Assembly: GCF_022354825.1 (NCBI RefSeq)
Contig: NZ_CP031168.1
Span: 4,217,501 to 4,281,500, forward strand
Origin: Paenibacillus sp. H1-7
GTDB taxonomy: Bacteria; Bacillota; Bacilli; Paenibacillales; NBRC-103111
Direction: 5' to 3'
Length of the DNA stretch: 64,000 bases
In this document: piece by piece, positions 25,150 to 34,403 of the stretch
How positions within the stretch are numbered: position 1 is the stretch's first letter
How the letters are laid out: every line of letters starts with the position of its first letter
Translations under genes and position numbers: made by a program
Notes under the pieces: generated by a model
Told to the model about the DNA's origin: nothing
What the model saw: only the letters and a program-made list of their open reading frames with translations
The model's database searches: none

Positions 25150-25163
25150 TGTAAGCGTTTTAG
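25150..25163 (+). promoter_or_regulatory. Possible second cre site before the binding-protein gene
   Basis: TGTAAGCGTTTTAG matches the cre consensus at 12 of 14 positions and lies 20 nt before the start of the binding-protein gene. Confidence 0.4.
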
Positions 25164-25182
25164 AATAAGGGAGGTAATGCCA

Positions 25183-26505
25183 ATGCACAACGTGTTAAAC
25201 AAAACATCCGTAGTCATTGCATCATTGCTGCTAGCTATTTCCACTGCAGGCTGCAGTTCCCTCGGGGTGAAGGAAGAAGCTCAACCCTCTGCCAATTCGG
25301 CCGGAACAGGAGCGGGAGCAGCTGTCGGAGGCAAGCCTGTAAAGCTGCGTATCATGTGGTGGGGATCACAGGCAAGACATGATGCTACGCTGAAAATATT
25401 GGATCTTTATACCAAAAAGAATCCCAATGTCACATTTGAAACGCAGTACCAAGGCTTTGACGGTTATCTGGATAAGCTGACGACACAGGCTGCCGCCAAA
25501 AACGCTCCGGATATCATTCAAATGGATGCCGCTTGGCTCGCCGACTGGAACGGAAGAGGTCAGCTGGCGGACTTGTCCTCCGGTATCAACATCAAGGACA
25601 TTGATCCTACCTTAGTGGATACTGGCAAGTATCAAGGCAAATTGACTGCTGTACCTCTAGGCAACAACGCATGGGGCATGATCTATGATAAAGCCGCGCT
25701 GGAGAAGCTGGGAGTTGCTGCACCGAAGGACGGCTATACGTGGGATGATTTCTTCAAGCTTGTAGAAGAGATCAAGCCGAAGCTCGGTAAGGGACAGTAC
25801 GTAATTAAGGACGGCACAACCGATACAACTCAATATGCAGCGTTCCAGCTGAGCAAAGGGAAAGGCTGGCCCGTTACCGTTGACGGTAAGTTTAATTATG
25901 ACAAAGAAACCTGGCTCGAATGGACGAAAAAATTTGCTCAATTAAGAAAAGCCGGCGTCGTGCCGCCACCGGATGTGCAGCTAGCCGATAAGGACCTGGA
26001 TCCGACCGCGGATATGCTTATTAACGGCAATTTATTGTTTAAAGGTCTGCATGCTGCACAGGTATCCGCGTACGACGCATTGAAGCCAGGTGCGATTGGC
26101 GTGGCGGCGATGCCTAAAGCAGCACAAGGAGGCGGATGGCTGAAAGCCACTTTTTACTTCAGTATCAGTCAGGACTCTGCGTATAAAGAGGAATCGAAGA
26201 AATTTATAGATTGGTTCATTAACGATGCTGAAGCAGGAGAAATCGGGGGCACAACACGTGGCGTTCCGATTACGAACAAAATTGTTTCTCTTCTGCAGCC
26301 GAAATTTAACCTTGGAGACAAGCTGACGGTAGAGATGATTAATAAAACGGCGGTGAACTCGCAAGTATTCAATCCGGGTGCACCAGGCTGGACGGATTTC
26401 GCTAAAGATGAGAAGGATATAAGGGAACGGTTAATGTTTGAGAAGATTACGCCGGAGCAAGCTTATGACGAGCTGGTGAAGGCCGGCAAGAAATACGAGA
26501 AATAA
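25183..26505 (+). CDS. Carbohydrate ABC transporter substrate-binding lipoprotein
   Basis: The 440-residue protein has a lipoprotein signal (ISTAGCSS, Cys near 24) and a family-1 sugar-binding fold (LRIMWWGSQARHDATLKILDLYTKKNP ... QYQGFDGYLDKLTTQAAAKNAPDIIQMDAAWLADWNGRGQLADL). The ATG at 25183 is 8 nt after GGAGG. It is followed by two permease genes. No ATPase gene is present, as usual for importers that use a shared MsmX-type ATPase. Confidence 0.92.
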   Translation: MHNVLNKTSVVIASLLLAISTAGCSSLGVKEEAQPSANSAGTGAGAAVGGKPVKLRIMWWGSQARHDATLKILDLYTKKNPNVTFETQYQGFDGYLDKLTTQAAAKNAPDIIQMDAAWLADWNGRGQLADLSSGINIKDIDPTLVDTGKYQGKLTAVPLGNNAWGMIYDKAALEKLGVAAPKDGYTWDDFFKLVEEIKPKLGKGQYVIKDGTTDTTQYAAFQLSKGKGWPVTVDGKFNYDKETWLEWTKKFAQLRKAGVVPPPDVQLADKDLDPTADMLINGNLLFKGLHAAQVSAYDALKPGAIGVAAMPKAAQGGGWLKATFYFSISQDSAYKEESKKFIDWFINDAEAGEIGGTTRGVPITNKIVSLLQPKFNLGDKLTVEMINKTAVNSQVFNPGAPGWTDFAKDEKDIRERLMFEKITPEQAYDELVKAGKKYEK

Positions 26506-26528
26506 CCTCAGCAGAACGGGGTGATAGC

Positions 26529-27482
26529 ATGAAACAAGAATCTGTGATGGCCGTTAGCAAGCCTACTGATAATGTCAAGAAAGTCAAATTACATAATCAT
26601 ACGTATTCGCCTTTGGCAGGTTACTTGTTCATATCTCCATGGCTGATTGGTTTTGCTATATTAACCGTTTGGCCAATGATTCAGTCATTCTACTACACGT
26701 TTACGGATTTTTCACTTCTCAGTCCGCCGAGGTGGATTGGGATGCAAAACTTCAAGGAGATATATGAGGATCGCTTCTTCTACAATTCGTTGAAGGTTAC
26801 ATTTACTTTCGTAGTAACCTCCGTTCCCGCCAGGCTCATCTTTGCACTACTCGTTGCTATGCTGCTCAATAAGAAAATGAGGGGCATCGGCTTCTACCGA
26901 ACCATCATTTACTTGCCTTCTCTAATCGGGGGCAGTGTTGCAGTAGCCGTGTTATGGAAAAATATATTCGGCATTAACGGCTTCATCAATCACATTGTTC
27001 CGCTGTTCGGTATCGACGCCAAAAACTGGATCGGAACACCGGGAACCGCATTAGGAACACTAGTCGCTTTAAGCGTCTGGCAGTTCGGATCTGCGATGAT
27101 CATTTTTTTGGCGGGGCTGAAGCAAATTCCAAGTGAACTCTATGAAGCATCATCCGTGGATGGAGCGTCCAAGCTCCGGCAGTTCTTTACCGTGACGCTT
27201 CCTCTATTGTCACCCGTCATCTTCTTCAATCTGATTATGGGCGTCATTAATTCGTTCCAGTCCTTTACTGCAGCATTTATTGTGACGAACGGCGGGCCTC
27301 TTAATTCTACGGAAATGTACGCTTTGTACTTGTACCAGAAGGCTTTCGCTACGCTTCATATGGGCTATGCGTCCGCGTTAGCATGGATACTGCTGGTCAT
27401 TGTTGCCGTAGCCACCGCAATCAATTTCCTTGCCTCCAAGTACTGGGTGTTCTACGAGAATGAGCCGGGAGGGAATCGATGA
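26529..27482 (+). CDS. Sugar ABC transporter permease (MalF/UgpA type)
   Basis: The 317-residue protein has six helices, an N-terminal SPWLIGFAILTVWPM start typical of MalF/UgpA permeases and the EAA loop ELYEASSVDGASKLRQFFTVTLPLLSPV. It overlaps the next gene by 4 nt (ATGA), so the two permeases are translationally coupled. GGGGTGAT precedes the ATG. Confidence 0.92.
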   Translation: MKQESVMAVSKPTDNVKKVKLHNHTYSPLAGYLFISPWLIGFAILTVWPMIQSFYYTFTDFSLLSPPRWIGMQNFKEIYEDRFFYNSLKVTFTFVVTSVPARLIFALLVAMLLNKKMRGIGFYRTIIYLPSLIGGSVAVAVLWKNIFGINGFINHIVPLFGIDAKNWIGTPGTALGTLVALSVWQFGSAMIIFLAGLKQIPSELYEASSVDGASKLRQFFTVTLPLLSPVIFFNLIMGVINSFQSFTAAFIVTNGGPLNSTEMYALYLYQKAFATLHMGYASALAWILLVIVAVATAINFLASKYWVFYENEPGGNR

Positions 27483-28312
27483 GGACGTTAATCTCGAGCA
27501 AGCTGCTCACCCACATCCTGCTGCTGCTATTTAGCGCGATCATGTTTTATCCGGTGCTCTGGTGGATCGGTGCATCGTTCAAATCCAACACAGAGCTTAG
27601 TTCGCCTGCGATATTTCCCAGCATCTTGCAATGGAATAACTTCTCAGACGGCTGGGTAGCGCTGCCCAAGTATACCTTTACTTACTTTTACATCAACAGC
27701 TTGGAATTGACTCTTTCGACGACCATTTTAACGGTTATTTCCAGCAGCTTGGTTGCATTTGGCTTCGGAAGACTGAATTTTCCGCTCAAAAAGCTGTGGT
27801 TTTCACTTCTTCTTCTGACGATCATGCTGCCCAGTCAGGTAACCTTAATTCCGCAATACGCTATGTTTCATAAATTCAATTGGATTAACACCTATCTGCC
27901 ATTTATCGTACCCAGCGCGATGGGGGGAGCCTTCTTCATCTTCCTGCTGATTCAATTCATAAGGGGTATCCCAGGTGAGTTGGATGAATCGGCCAAAATA
28001 GACGGCTGTACCTGGTTTGGAATTTATTGGCGCATAATTATGCCTTTGATGAAGCCTGCTTTAATTACCGTCATGATCTTTTCGTTTCTTTGGCATTGGG
28101 AGGATTATTTCGGACCGCTCATTTATTTGAATTCGGTCGATAAATTCACGGTTCCTCTTGCTTTACGGATGTTCATAGACACTCAATCCGCGGTTTCCTG
28201 GGGACAGGTATTGGCCATGTCGCTTTTATCGATTATCCCTCAAGTGCTATTATTTTTTGCAGCCCAGCGCTATTTCGTAGAGGGGATAGCCACCTCGGGG
28301 CTTAAGGGGTAG
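27479..28312 (+). CDS. Sugar ABC transporter permease (MalG/UgpE type)
   Basis: The 277-residue protein has six helices and the EAA loop ELDESAKIDGCTWFGIYWRIIMPLMKPAL. It forms the heterodimeric channel with the upstream permease. It is the last gene of the operon, followed by a strong terminator. Confidence 0.92.
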   Translation: MRTLISSKLLTHILLLLFSAIMFYPVLWWIGASFKSNTELSSPAIFPSILQWNNFSDGWVALPKYTFTYFYINSLELTLSTTILTVISSSLVAFGFGRLNFPLKKLWFSLLLLTIMLPSQVTLIPQYAMFHKFNWINTYLPFIVPSAMGGAFFIFLLIQFIRGIPGELDESAKIDGCTWFGIYWRIIMPLMKPALITVMIFSFLWHWEDYFGPLIYLNSVDKFTVPLALRMFIDTQSAVSWGQVLAMSLLSIIPQVLLFFAAQRYFVEGIATSGLKG

Positions 28313-28351
28313 GAAACCGGAAATCCATGATTGCAGCTTCTGACAACCCCG

Positions 28352-28389
28352 AAAAACCTGATTCCTTCAAGATGAGGAATCAGGTTTTT
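28352..28389. terminator. Bidirectional terminator
   Basis: AAAAACCTGATTCC (28352-28365) pairs with GGAATCAGGTTTTT (28376-28389), giving a 14-bp stem with A- and T-runs at both ends. It serves the convergent permease and AraC genes. Confidence 0.85.
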
Positions 28390-28390
28390 C

Positions 28391-29182
28391 TCATTTCAGC
28401 GGGACGCTGGTATTTTGCTTGCGGTACATGGCAGGGGAGACGCCGGTCAGCTTTTTAAACATTCGATTGAAGTAAGGAGCATCGCAGTAGCCCAATTCGA
28501 CGGCTATGGTCTCCATACCGAAGTCGGTCTCCAGAAGCAGCTCCTGCGCTTTCTGTATCCGAATCCGATGCATATATTCCATAGGAGCCAGTCCGTAATG
28601 CTTCTTGAAGCTGGTAATTAAATGGGAGGCGCTGCGTTTGGTCAAGTGGGCTAATTCCTCAATGGACAACGGCTCTTGATAATATTGGAGTATATAATCT
28701 CTCACTTGGCGGACAACACGAAGCTGTTTGCCGGAGTAGTGATCCGCTACCTGCTCCTGATGGACTCTCGCCATAACCTCAAGCAGCATGCCTTCGCACT
28801 GAGGAGCGTAATAGGGGTCTTTTTTGAGCCAAAGCTGGTGCATCTGGGTAAATGCCCGTTGTAAATAGGAATATAACGAAGAGGCCTGGAACTTGGAAGC
28901 GGATTGCTCGAATTGCGGAAAATGGCGAAGTAGTCCGTCGCCGATCCAATGAGCGGAATATTTGGAATGCGCATGCTCCGTGACGGCTTCTCCGACGCGT
29001 TCCATCCCCTCCGGGATGAACAGGATATCTCCCTTCTCCAGCACATAACGTTCACCGGCGATACGGTAGGCGCAAGAGCCTTTATCGACAAACATGAACA
29101 GATGGTAGGGCTTGGTTAGAGGGCCGTGACCTACCCATTGCTTATCCGCATATTGGAAATAGACGGTATTGATCATTTGCAT
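28391..29182 (-). CDS. AraC family transcriptional regulator
   Basis: The 263-residue regulator has an N-terminal cupin (GDILFIPEGMERVGEAV, about residues 50-66) and a C-terminal AraC domain (about 160-258: LSIEELAHLTKRSASHLITSFKKHYGLAPMEYMHRIRIQ and METIAVELGYCDAPYFNRMFKKLTGVSPAMY). It is divergent from the large putative glycan-active enzyme and convergent with the importer operon, so it could control either. Confidence 0.88.
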   Translation of the reverse strand: MQMINTVYFQYADKQWVGHGPLTKPYHLFMFVDKGSCAYRIAGERYVLEKGDILFIPEGMERVGEAVTEHAHSKYSAHWIGDGLLRHFPQFEQSASKFQASSLYSYLQRAFTQMHQLWLKKDPYYAPQCEGMLLEVMARVHQEQVADHYSGKQLRVVRQVRDYILQYYQEPLSIEELAHLTKRSASHLITSFKKHYGLAPMEYMHRIRIQKAQELLLETDFGMETIAVELGYCDAPYFNRMFKKLTGVSPAMYRKQNTSVPLK

Positions 29183-29362
29183 AATAAAGCACTCCTTCTG
29201 ATCCGGATGCTTTCTTACCCTGTTTCATACCAAGAGTATAAACCCAAATATCGTACAAGAAAAGGAAAATATCATGCATGGTGCCTGGGAGCCAACGTTG
29301 GTAGGATGAGGGTAAGAAGCGAGAGCAAGTTTCTAATTCGAAAGGATGGGGGAGCAGGGACA

Positions 29363-31651
29363 ATGGTTGCAGCCGATACGAAGATGTATATGAATTTACT
29401 TCAGAGATGGATTCACGGGGCTAGTCCTTATATAAAAGAATGTCATGACCGCTCCGAGCTGCTGTATTACGGGACTGGAGACAATGGATGGGGGGTGCAA
29501 ACGAATCAGAAGGCCTTTGCCGCCTGGTCGACCGCTGCCATGGATCCCAGGTTTGATGAGGGAACCGCAGGGATAACGAGGGAGACAGCCCAGAGCATGG
29601 CGCTGAAGCTGCTGCGTTTTTCCTTAGAAACTCATTGGGAAGGATCTTACCGCTGCACGGACAATACTCGATGGGGACATACCTGGATCAGCGTACTCGG
29701 ACTGGAGAGAATGATGCATGGAGTGGAAGCATTGGAAGGGCTGCTGACCGAGCATGATCGACAGCTGCTGCGCCGAGTGCTGATCTCCGAGTGCGACTGG
29801 TTATTGGACCACTATGAGATCGTCGGGGGGCTGTACAATAAAGACGGGAATAACAAGCCGGAGAGCAATCTATGGAACGGCGCCTTGCTATTACGAACAA
29901 CGGAGATGTTCCCTGACTGCAGCAGAGCTGAACGATACCGGGAGAAGGGCTTGCAGTTTTTGATGAATTCCATTTCCGTCCCGGCTGATGCGACGGATTC
30001 TACGATACTTCATGGCAAGCCTGCCTCCGATTGGTTTATCGGCGCCAATTTCTTCGATTCCTTGGCACTCAATCATCACGGCTATCTCAATGTCGGTTAC
30101 ATGGTCATTTGCTTATCCAATATGGCGATGCTTCACTTCATGTACCGACGTCAGGGGACCCGCGCGCCCGAGGCGCTCTACAGACATATGGAAGAGCTGT
30201 GGAAGGTCGTCAAGCTGTGTACGTTCTCCGATGGCAGGCTGCTTCGGATCGGCGGCGATACTCGTGTCCGCTATACGTATTGCCAGGACTATGTTATCCC
30301 GGCTTGGCTGATGATTGCTGATGTGCTGGGCGATCAGGATTGCGAACGCTTCGAGCGAGGCTGGCTGGAGCAGGTTCAGCTGGAAATGGATGCAAGCGGT
30401 GACGGCACGTTTCTCTCTGCGCGATGCCGAGGATTAAGCCAGAGCTCTCCGCTGTACTACACCCGGCTCGAGTCGGACCGGGCGGCTGCGCTGTCGATGG
30501 GGCTGGCTTGGAAACCAATTGCTGCTTCGGCGAAGCCCGGCAAAGCTTGGGGATTGGAGAGTGCCGACCTCTCAGCAGGTAGCACGAAGACGGATTCGGG
30601 AGCCATCGTAATCCGTAATGCCTACGGCGAATCATGGCACGACGGCTATCACGGCGCTTATGTTCATAGGGGGCAGCGAAGAACGGCTTCCTGGGTCTGG
30701 GAAGCAGCCGAGAAGCCTCAGGGGCTTTGTCTGCCGAACGATGCAAGCGATATGGCAGAGTGGAAAGAGAATTTGGCTGTGCAGCTGAAAGGACTGGGCA
30801 AGCTGACGGAGCAGAGACTGGAATCGCATGACGGCGCGGTTTTTCAAGGCGGTTTTCTAACTTGGGGCAGCACGCTTATTCATACGTCGGGCTTGCTCGC
30901 CGAAGGTCAAAAAGACCACGATTTGGCAAGAAGCCGAATCGTCTGTGCAGCGCTACCTGACGATCAGCATGTGATCGTATTGCAATATACCTCCGCTCTT
31001 GAACGAAGCGTGCACTTGCATGAAGTGAAGGGACTGCATCTTGTTGTTCCGAACGATTTGTTCAACGGGGACCAGCGAACCTATTTCTACGAAAAGGGGG
31101 AACGAACCCTGCGAAGAGATTCGGCTGCTGAGGCGGTACGAACGGATTCGCTCTGGATCAATGCGGATAACCGCCTTGGAGCCGCGGCGATATACGGCGC
31201 CAAGGAGCTGACGATCTATCATCCCGGGAGAAGGCAGATCGGGTTAAAAGAAAAATGGAATACGGTAGGCGTCGAAGGAATGCTTCATGCCGATGAGCTT
31301 TGTGGACCGTTCGAGCAAGGCCTTCTCTCTGTGATACCCGGTGAAATCATTGTTGACGCAGGCTTCGTAATCCATGTTGACGACAGCTCCGAAACCCGTC
31401 GGTTGGCCTTAGAGCGCAGTGAGTGGTTACACGGGCCGACAGGGAATCTGCGCACGGTAAGCGTGACGGGAGCAGACGGGTACACTTACATTCTTGTGGC
31501 TAATATAGGGTCGGTAACCGAATGTGCTGCAATTCAAGGGCCAGCCCTTGTGAATGTTGTAACTGGCGAGGTTTATCCAAGCGAGGGAAAGGGGAGCGTC
31601 GAGCTCATGATTACGCCGGGAACGGCTCAGCTCTTAAGGGTCCAATCTTAG
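29363..31651 (+). CDS. Large putative glycan-degrading enzyme (alpha-toroid plus beta-sandwich), unassigned family
   Basis: Read from the ATG at 29363 (RBS GGGGGAG), the product has 762 residues without a signal peptide. Residues 1-400 are helix-rich with repeated aromatic and His motifs (YGTGDNGWGVQTNQKAFAAW, NLWNGALLLRTTEM, NHHGYLNVGYM), like an (alpha/alpha) toroid. Residues 420-760 are beta-rich, as in heparinase-type polysaccharide lyases. I cannot place it in a known lyase or hydrolase family. Lack of export suggests it acts on oligosaccharides brought in by the neighbouring importer. The reading frame extends back to 29126, into the AraC gene, but without a plausible start. Confidence 0.75.
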   Translation: MVAADTKMYMNLLQRWIHGASPYIKECHDRSELLYYGTGDNGWGVQTNQKAFAAWSTAAMDPRFDEGTAGITRETAQSMALKLLRFSLETHWEGSYRCTDNTRWGHTWISVLGLERMMHGVEALEGLLTEHDRQLLRRVLISECDWLLDHYEIVGGLYNKDGNNKPESNLWNGALLLRTTEMFPDCSRAERYREKGLQFLMNSISVPADATDSTILHGKPASDWFIGANFFDSLALNHHGYLNVGYMVICLSNMAMLHFMYRRQGTRAPEALYRHMEELWKVVKLCTFSDGRLLRIGGDTRVRYTYCQDYVIPAWLMIADVLGDQDCERFERGWLEQVQLEMDASGDGTFLSARCRGLSQSSPLYYTRLESDRAAALSMGLAWKPIAASAKPGKAWGLESADLSAGSTKTDSGAIVIRNAYGESWHDGYHGAYVHRGQRRTASWVWEAAEKPQGLCLPNDASDMAEWKENLAVQLKGLGKLTEQRLESHDGAVFQGGFLTWGSTLIHTSGLLAEGQKDHDLARSRIVCAALPDDQHVIVLQYTSALERSVHLHEVKGLHLVVPNDLFNGDQRTYFYEKGERTLRRDSAAEAVRTDSLWINADNRLGAAAIYGAKELTIYHPGRRQIGLKEKWNTVGVEGMLHADELCGPFEQGLLSVIPGEIIVDAGFVIHVDDSSETRRLALERSEWLHGPTGNLRTVSVTGADGYTYILVANIGSVTECAAIQGPALVNVVTGEVYPSEGKGSVELMITPGTAQLLRVQS

Positions 31652-31672
31652 CTTAATTCCAGCTGTAAAAGA

Positions 31673-31703
31673 AATCAGTGCCGGAAACGGTGCTGATTCT
31701 TTT
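31673..31703 (+). terminator. Terminator after the large enzyme gene
   Basis: AATCAG (31673-31678) pairs with CTGATT (31693-31698), extended by TGCC/GGTG, then CTTTT. Confidence 0.6.
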
Positions 31704-31713
31704 GGAAGAATTG

Positions 31714-31727
31714 TGGATGCGTTTACA
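31714..31727 (+). promoter_or_regulatory. Possible cre site before the second orphan binding-protein gene
   Basis: TGGATGCGTTTACA matches the cre consensus at 12 of 14 positions, 25 nt before the ATG. Confidence 0.4.
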
Positions 31728-31752
31728 TTGAGATTAATAAGGAGGATGCACG

Positions 31753-33069
31753 ATGGTAAAGATGAAACACCCCCATGCAGCGTTTATTGTGGCACTGCTG
31801 GCCGGAGCGATGACAGCATGCACCGGGCAGCCTAACGCCGACCAACAAGCTGGCGAACCGGCGGCAGCAAGTCAGCTGCAGCAGATGGAACCGGCGGAGC
31901 TTGTGATCTATTCGAGCAGCGGGTGGACCCCGGAGGCTTTTAACGAGAAATTCGGGGATGCCCTGCGGGCCAAATTCCCTCAGCACCAGATCAAGTACAT
32001 TCAGAGCACCAATGGAGCTGGCTATCAAGACCTCATTACGGCCGGTCAGCCTATCGACATGATATGGGAATCCGTTGCGAAGTTCCCAAGCATCCTTCAA
32101 TACAATATTCAGTATGATATGACCGAGCTTATCAAGAAGCACAATGTAGATACGAGCCGGATGGAACCGACGATGCTCGATGCGATGAGAACCATCTCGG
32201 GAGGCAAATTGTATGCGCTGCCCGTCGTTAACAATACCCTCTCCCTTTACTATAACAAAGACTTATTCGACAAATTCGGGTTGGCCTATCCTACCGACGG
32301 TATGACATGGGATCAAGTGCTGGACTTGAATAAGCAGCTGACCCGAGTGGACGGAGGAATACAATATGTCGGGCTTGGAATATCTCAGAGCCATTTCTTT
32401 GACATTAATCCGCTTTCCTTATCCAAAATGGATCCTAATACATTGATGCCGACCATCTATAACGATAAGTGGAAGACGCTTTTCGAGATCTATTCGAAGA
32501 TGGCCGAAGCTTCCGGCTACAAAGAGAAAATTCAAGAGCTTCAAGGTATTCCCGGTGTGACGAATTTTGTTAAAAAGAAAGATACCGCCATGGTAGCAGC
32601 GCTGGCTAACATGCATATGACCCAGGACATGTCAGAGGTGAATTGGGATGTCGTACGTTACCCGGTGTTTAAAGATGCACCCAATGCGAATCCGCAGTCC
32701 TACCCTACGTATTTCGGGGTTAGCAGCATTAGCAAGCATCAGGATCAGGCGATGGATATGATTAAATATCTCGTGTCCGACGAGTTCCAGCTGGCTGTTG
32801 CCCGAAGCGGAACGCTGCCTGTGATCCAAAGCAGTTCCGTGATCGGCGCTTTTGCGCAAGATGCCAAATTCAAGGATAAGAACGTGAAATCCGCGTTGTA
32901 TTCTTCCTTTGCTCCTATCGCTGTCCAAACGATATACGACAGTGCCGTATCCTCTGCTTACGGGAAGAAGCTTGTTCCATTTTCCTTAGGACAGATGGAT
33001 GTAAACACGCTTCTAAGAACCTCGGAAGAAGAGGCCGCCAAAACGATCGAGTCTCTGAAGGTAAAGTAA
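31753..33069 (+). CDS. Carbohydrate ABC transporter substrate-binding lipoprotein (orphan)
   Basis: The 438-residue protein has a lipobox (AMTACT, Cys near 24) and is a paralogue of the binding protein at 5743-7050, sharing YNKDLFDKFG, PSYPTYFGV-type and ISKHQDQAMDMIKYLVSDEFQ segments. AGGAGG stands 7 nt before the ATG. No permease genes follow; a terminator comes next. It may serve the importer encoded at 26.5-28.3 kb with a different ligand, or transporters elsewhere. Confidence 0.88.
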   Translation: MVKMKHPHAAFIVALLAGAMTACTGQPNADQQAGEPAAASQLQQMEPAELVIYSSSGWTPEAFNEKFGDALRAKFPQHQIKYIQSTNGAGYQDLITAGQPIDMIWESVAKFPSILQYNIQYDMTELIKKHNVDTSRMEPTMLDAMRTISGGKLYALPVVNNTLSLYYNKDLFDKFGLAYPTDGMTWDQVLDLNKQLTRVDGGIQYVGLGISQSHFFDINPLSLSKMDPNTLMPTIYNDKWKTLFEIYSKMAEASGYKEKIQELQGIPGVTNFVKKKDTAMVAALANMHMTQDMSEVNWDVVRYPVFKDAPNANPQSYPTYFGVSSISKHQDQAMDMIKYLVSDEFQLAVARSGTLPVIQSSSVIGAFAQDAKFKDKNVKSALYSSFAPIAVQTIYDSAVSSAYGKKLVPFSLGQMDVNTLLRTSEEEAAKTIESLKVK

Positions 33070-33084
33070 ATGCAGGTTATGATT

Positions 33085-33123
33085 GCAGCTGACTGCTTGA
33101 GGGCAGGAGGCTGCTGTTTTTCC
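33085..33123 (+). terminator. Terminator, near-duplicate of the sulfur operon terminator
   Basis: GCAGC (33085-33089) pairs with GCTGC (33110-33114), with the same TGACTGCTTGAGG core and TGTTTTTC tail as 20786-20825. Confidence 0.75.
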
Positions 33124-33154
33124 TTAAAAGGTCTTTTTACGTTACCCAGTAACA

Positions 33155-33184
33155 TAAAAAAAGGGTCGATGTGATCGACCCTTT
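33155..33184 (-). terminator. Terminator of the 108-residue protein gene
   Basis: GGGTCGAT (33163-33170) pairs with ATCGACCC (33174-33181). On the minus strand the stem is followed by T7. Confidence 0.8.
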
Positions 33185-33198
33185 GATTCAACGTTTCT

Positions 33199-33525
33199 TT
33201 ACGCAGGAGCTAATTTCGTTATTAAATAAGGTGTTACTGTTCTCTGATTATTTGTTGGATTGCGGAGAATCAGCCGCCATACCGTAGTACTTAACGGGAA
33301 GCTGTTGGTAGCGTATGCAGGGTTATTACCACCGGTGATCGACCAACCGGCGTTGACCACAACTCTGCCTTCTGCGGCAGTCAAATCAATAGTAAGGAAT
33401 TCATTCGGATCAATGGTTTGAGTTGCAAATACCGTACGGAGAAATCCGTCTCCGAGATTTTGTTTAATGCGTACTTTGGACAACCGAACTAATTTTCCTT
33501 TGCTTGCGATTTTTACTTTTTTCAT
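33199..33525 (-). CDS. Small beta-rich protein of unknown function
   Basis: The 108-residue product has a basic N-terminus (MKKVKIASKGKLVRLSKVR) without a hydrophobic core, then a beta-rich, Thr/Asn-rich body. GGAGGAGGTG precedes the ATG and a clean terminator follows, so it is a real, well-translated single gene. I do not recognise the family; the composition is compatible with a spore or surface protein, but no spore sigma promoter could be identified with certainty. Confidence 0.65.
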   Translation of the reverse strand: MKKVKIASKGKLVRLSKVRIKQNLGDGFLRTVFATQTIDPNEFLTIDLTAAEGRVVVNAGWSITGGNNPAYATNSFPLSTTVWRLILRNPTNNQRTVTPYLITKLAPA

Positions 33526-33813
33526 AACCTCACCTCCTCCTACATTACTATTAGATTCAAATCCTCCATATCATGCTTGTATATTTGCACTCTAGTAAGT
33601 AACCATTTTTTTCAAAGATTAGTATATTTGGTAAGGGTAAAAATAACTCGTTACCGTTACCGAAGGCGAGAATAAGGACAGCATCTAACTCTCTAATACG
33701 GGAAAACGTATACAAAATAGGCATAATCTATTATGATGGTGAAGTATCTGGATAAAAATACCATATGTTGAGGTCGCATACATTAACTAAGGGATATGGA
33801 GGTTACACTGCCT

Positions 33814-34263
33814 ATGAGCAGCTTGGAGACTTTTTCACAAGTAAGAACGGATAGCAATCGCGCTGTTACTCTCGTTGGATATCAAGGTGAGCGGCTGGAG
33901 GATCAGCATGAGCTTTTTGAGAGGTTGGAAGATACATTAACTCGTATTGAGCTGAGAAATCAAGGTAAACCTTACTTGGTTATTATGCCGGGGCTTAAGC
34001 CTTTTGTCGGCATTGAAGCAACCACGATGAACGATGTACCGGCGGATATGTTGATTGTCACGATTCCAGAGGACCATTATGCGGTCTTCCGATTTGAGAA
34101 AGCATGGATTGGCGCGTTTTGGGAGACGGTTTGTACCAAAGAGAATCAATTAAAATATCGAATTGATTTGGATAAGCCGAGATTTGAGATGATTACCCCC
34201 GAGCTTCAAGCAGCTGGAGCTATAGAATGGTATATTCCAACCAAAACAGAAGGGAGCGCCTGA
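33814..34263 (+). CDS. GyrI-like / AraC effector-binding domain protein
   Basis: The 149-residue stand-alone protein resembles the GyrI-like small-molecule-binding fold found at the C-terminus of BmrR and Rob-type regulators (RAVTLVGYQGERLEDQHELFERLEDTL, PADMLIVTIPEDHYAVFRFEKAWIGAFWETV, AAGAIEWYIP). It has no DNA-binding domain. Such proteins bind, and sometimes hydrolyse, lipophilic drugs, or inhibit gyrase. The ATG at 33814 is 11 nt after GGAGG; ATG at 33796 is an alternative. Confidence 0.75.
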   Translation: MSSLETFSQVRTDSNRAVTLVGYQGERLEDQHELFERLEDTLTRIELRNQGKPYLVIMPGLKPFVGIEATTMNDVPADMLIVTIPEDHYAVFRFEKAWIGAFWETVCTKENQLKYRIDLDKPRFEMITPELQAAGAIEWYIPTKTEGSA

Positions 34264-34403
34264 ATTCTTAATAGTGCAGCTGGTGCAAAGGAAAGGGGGA
34301 CTGTCGAGAGGCGGTCCTTCTTTTGTAAATCAGTTCAATATTCGGGTTGTAATAATATGGAAATCCGGGTATGATGTCAAGAAAGCCAAGAGGAGTGGTC
34401 TTG

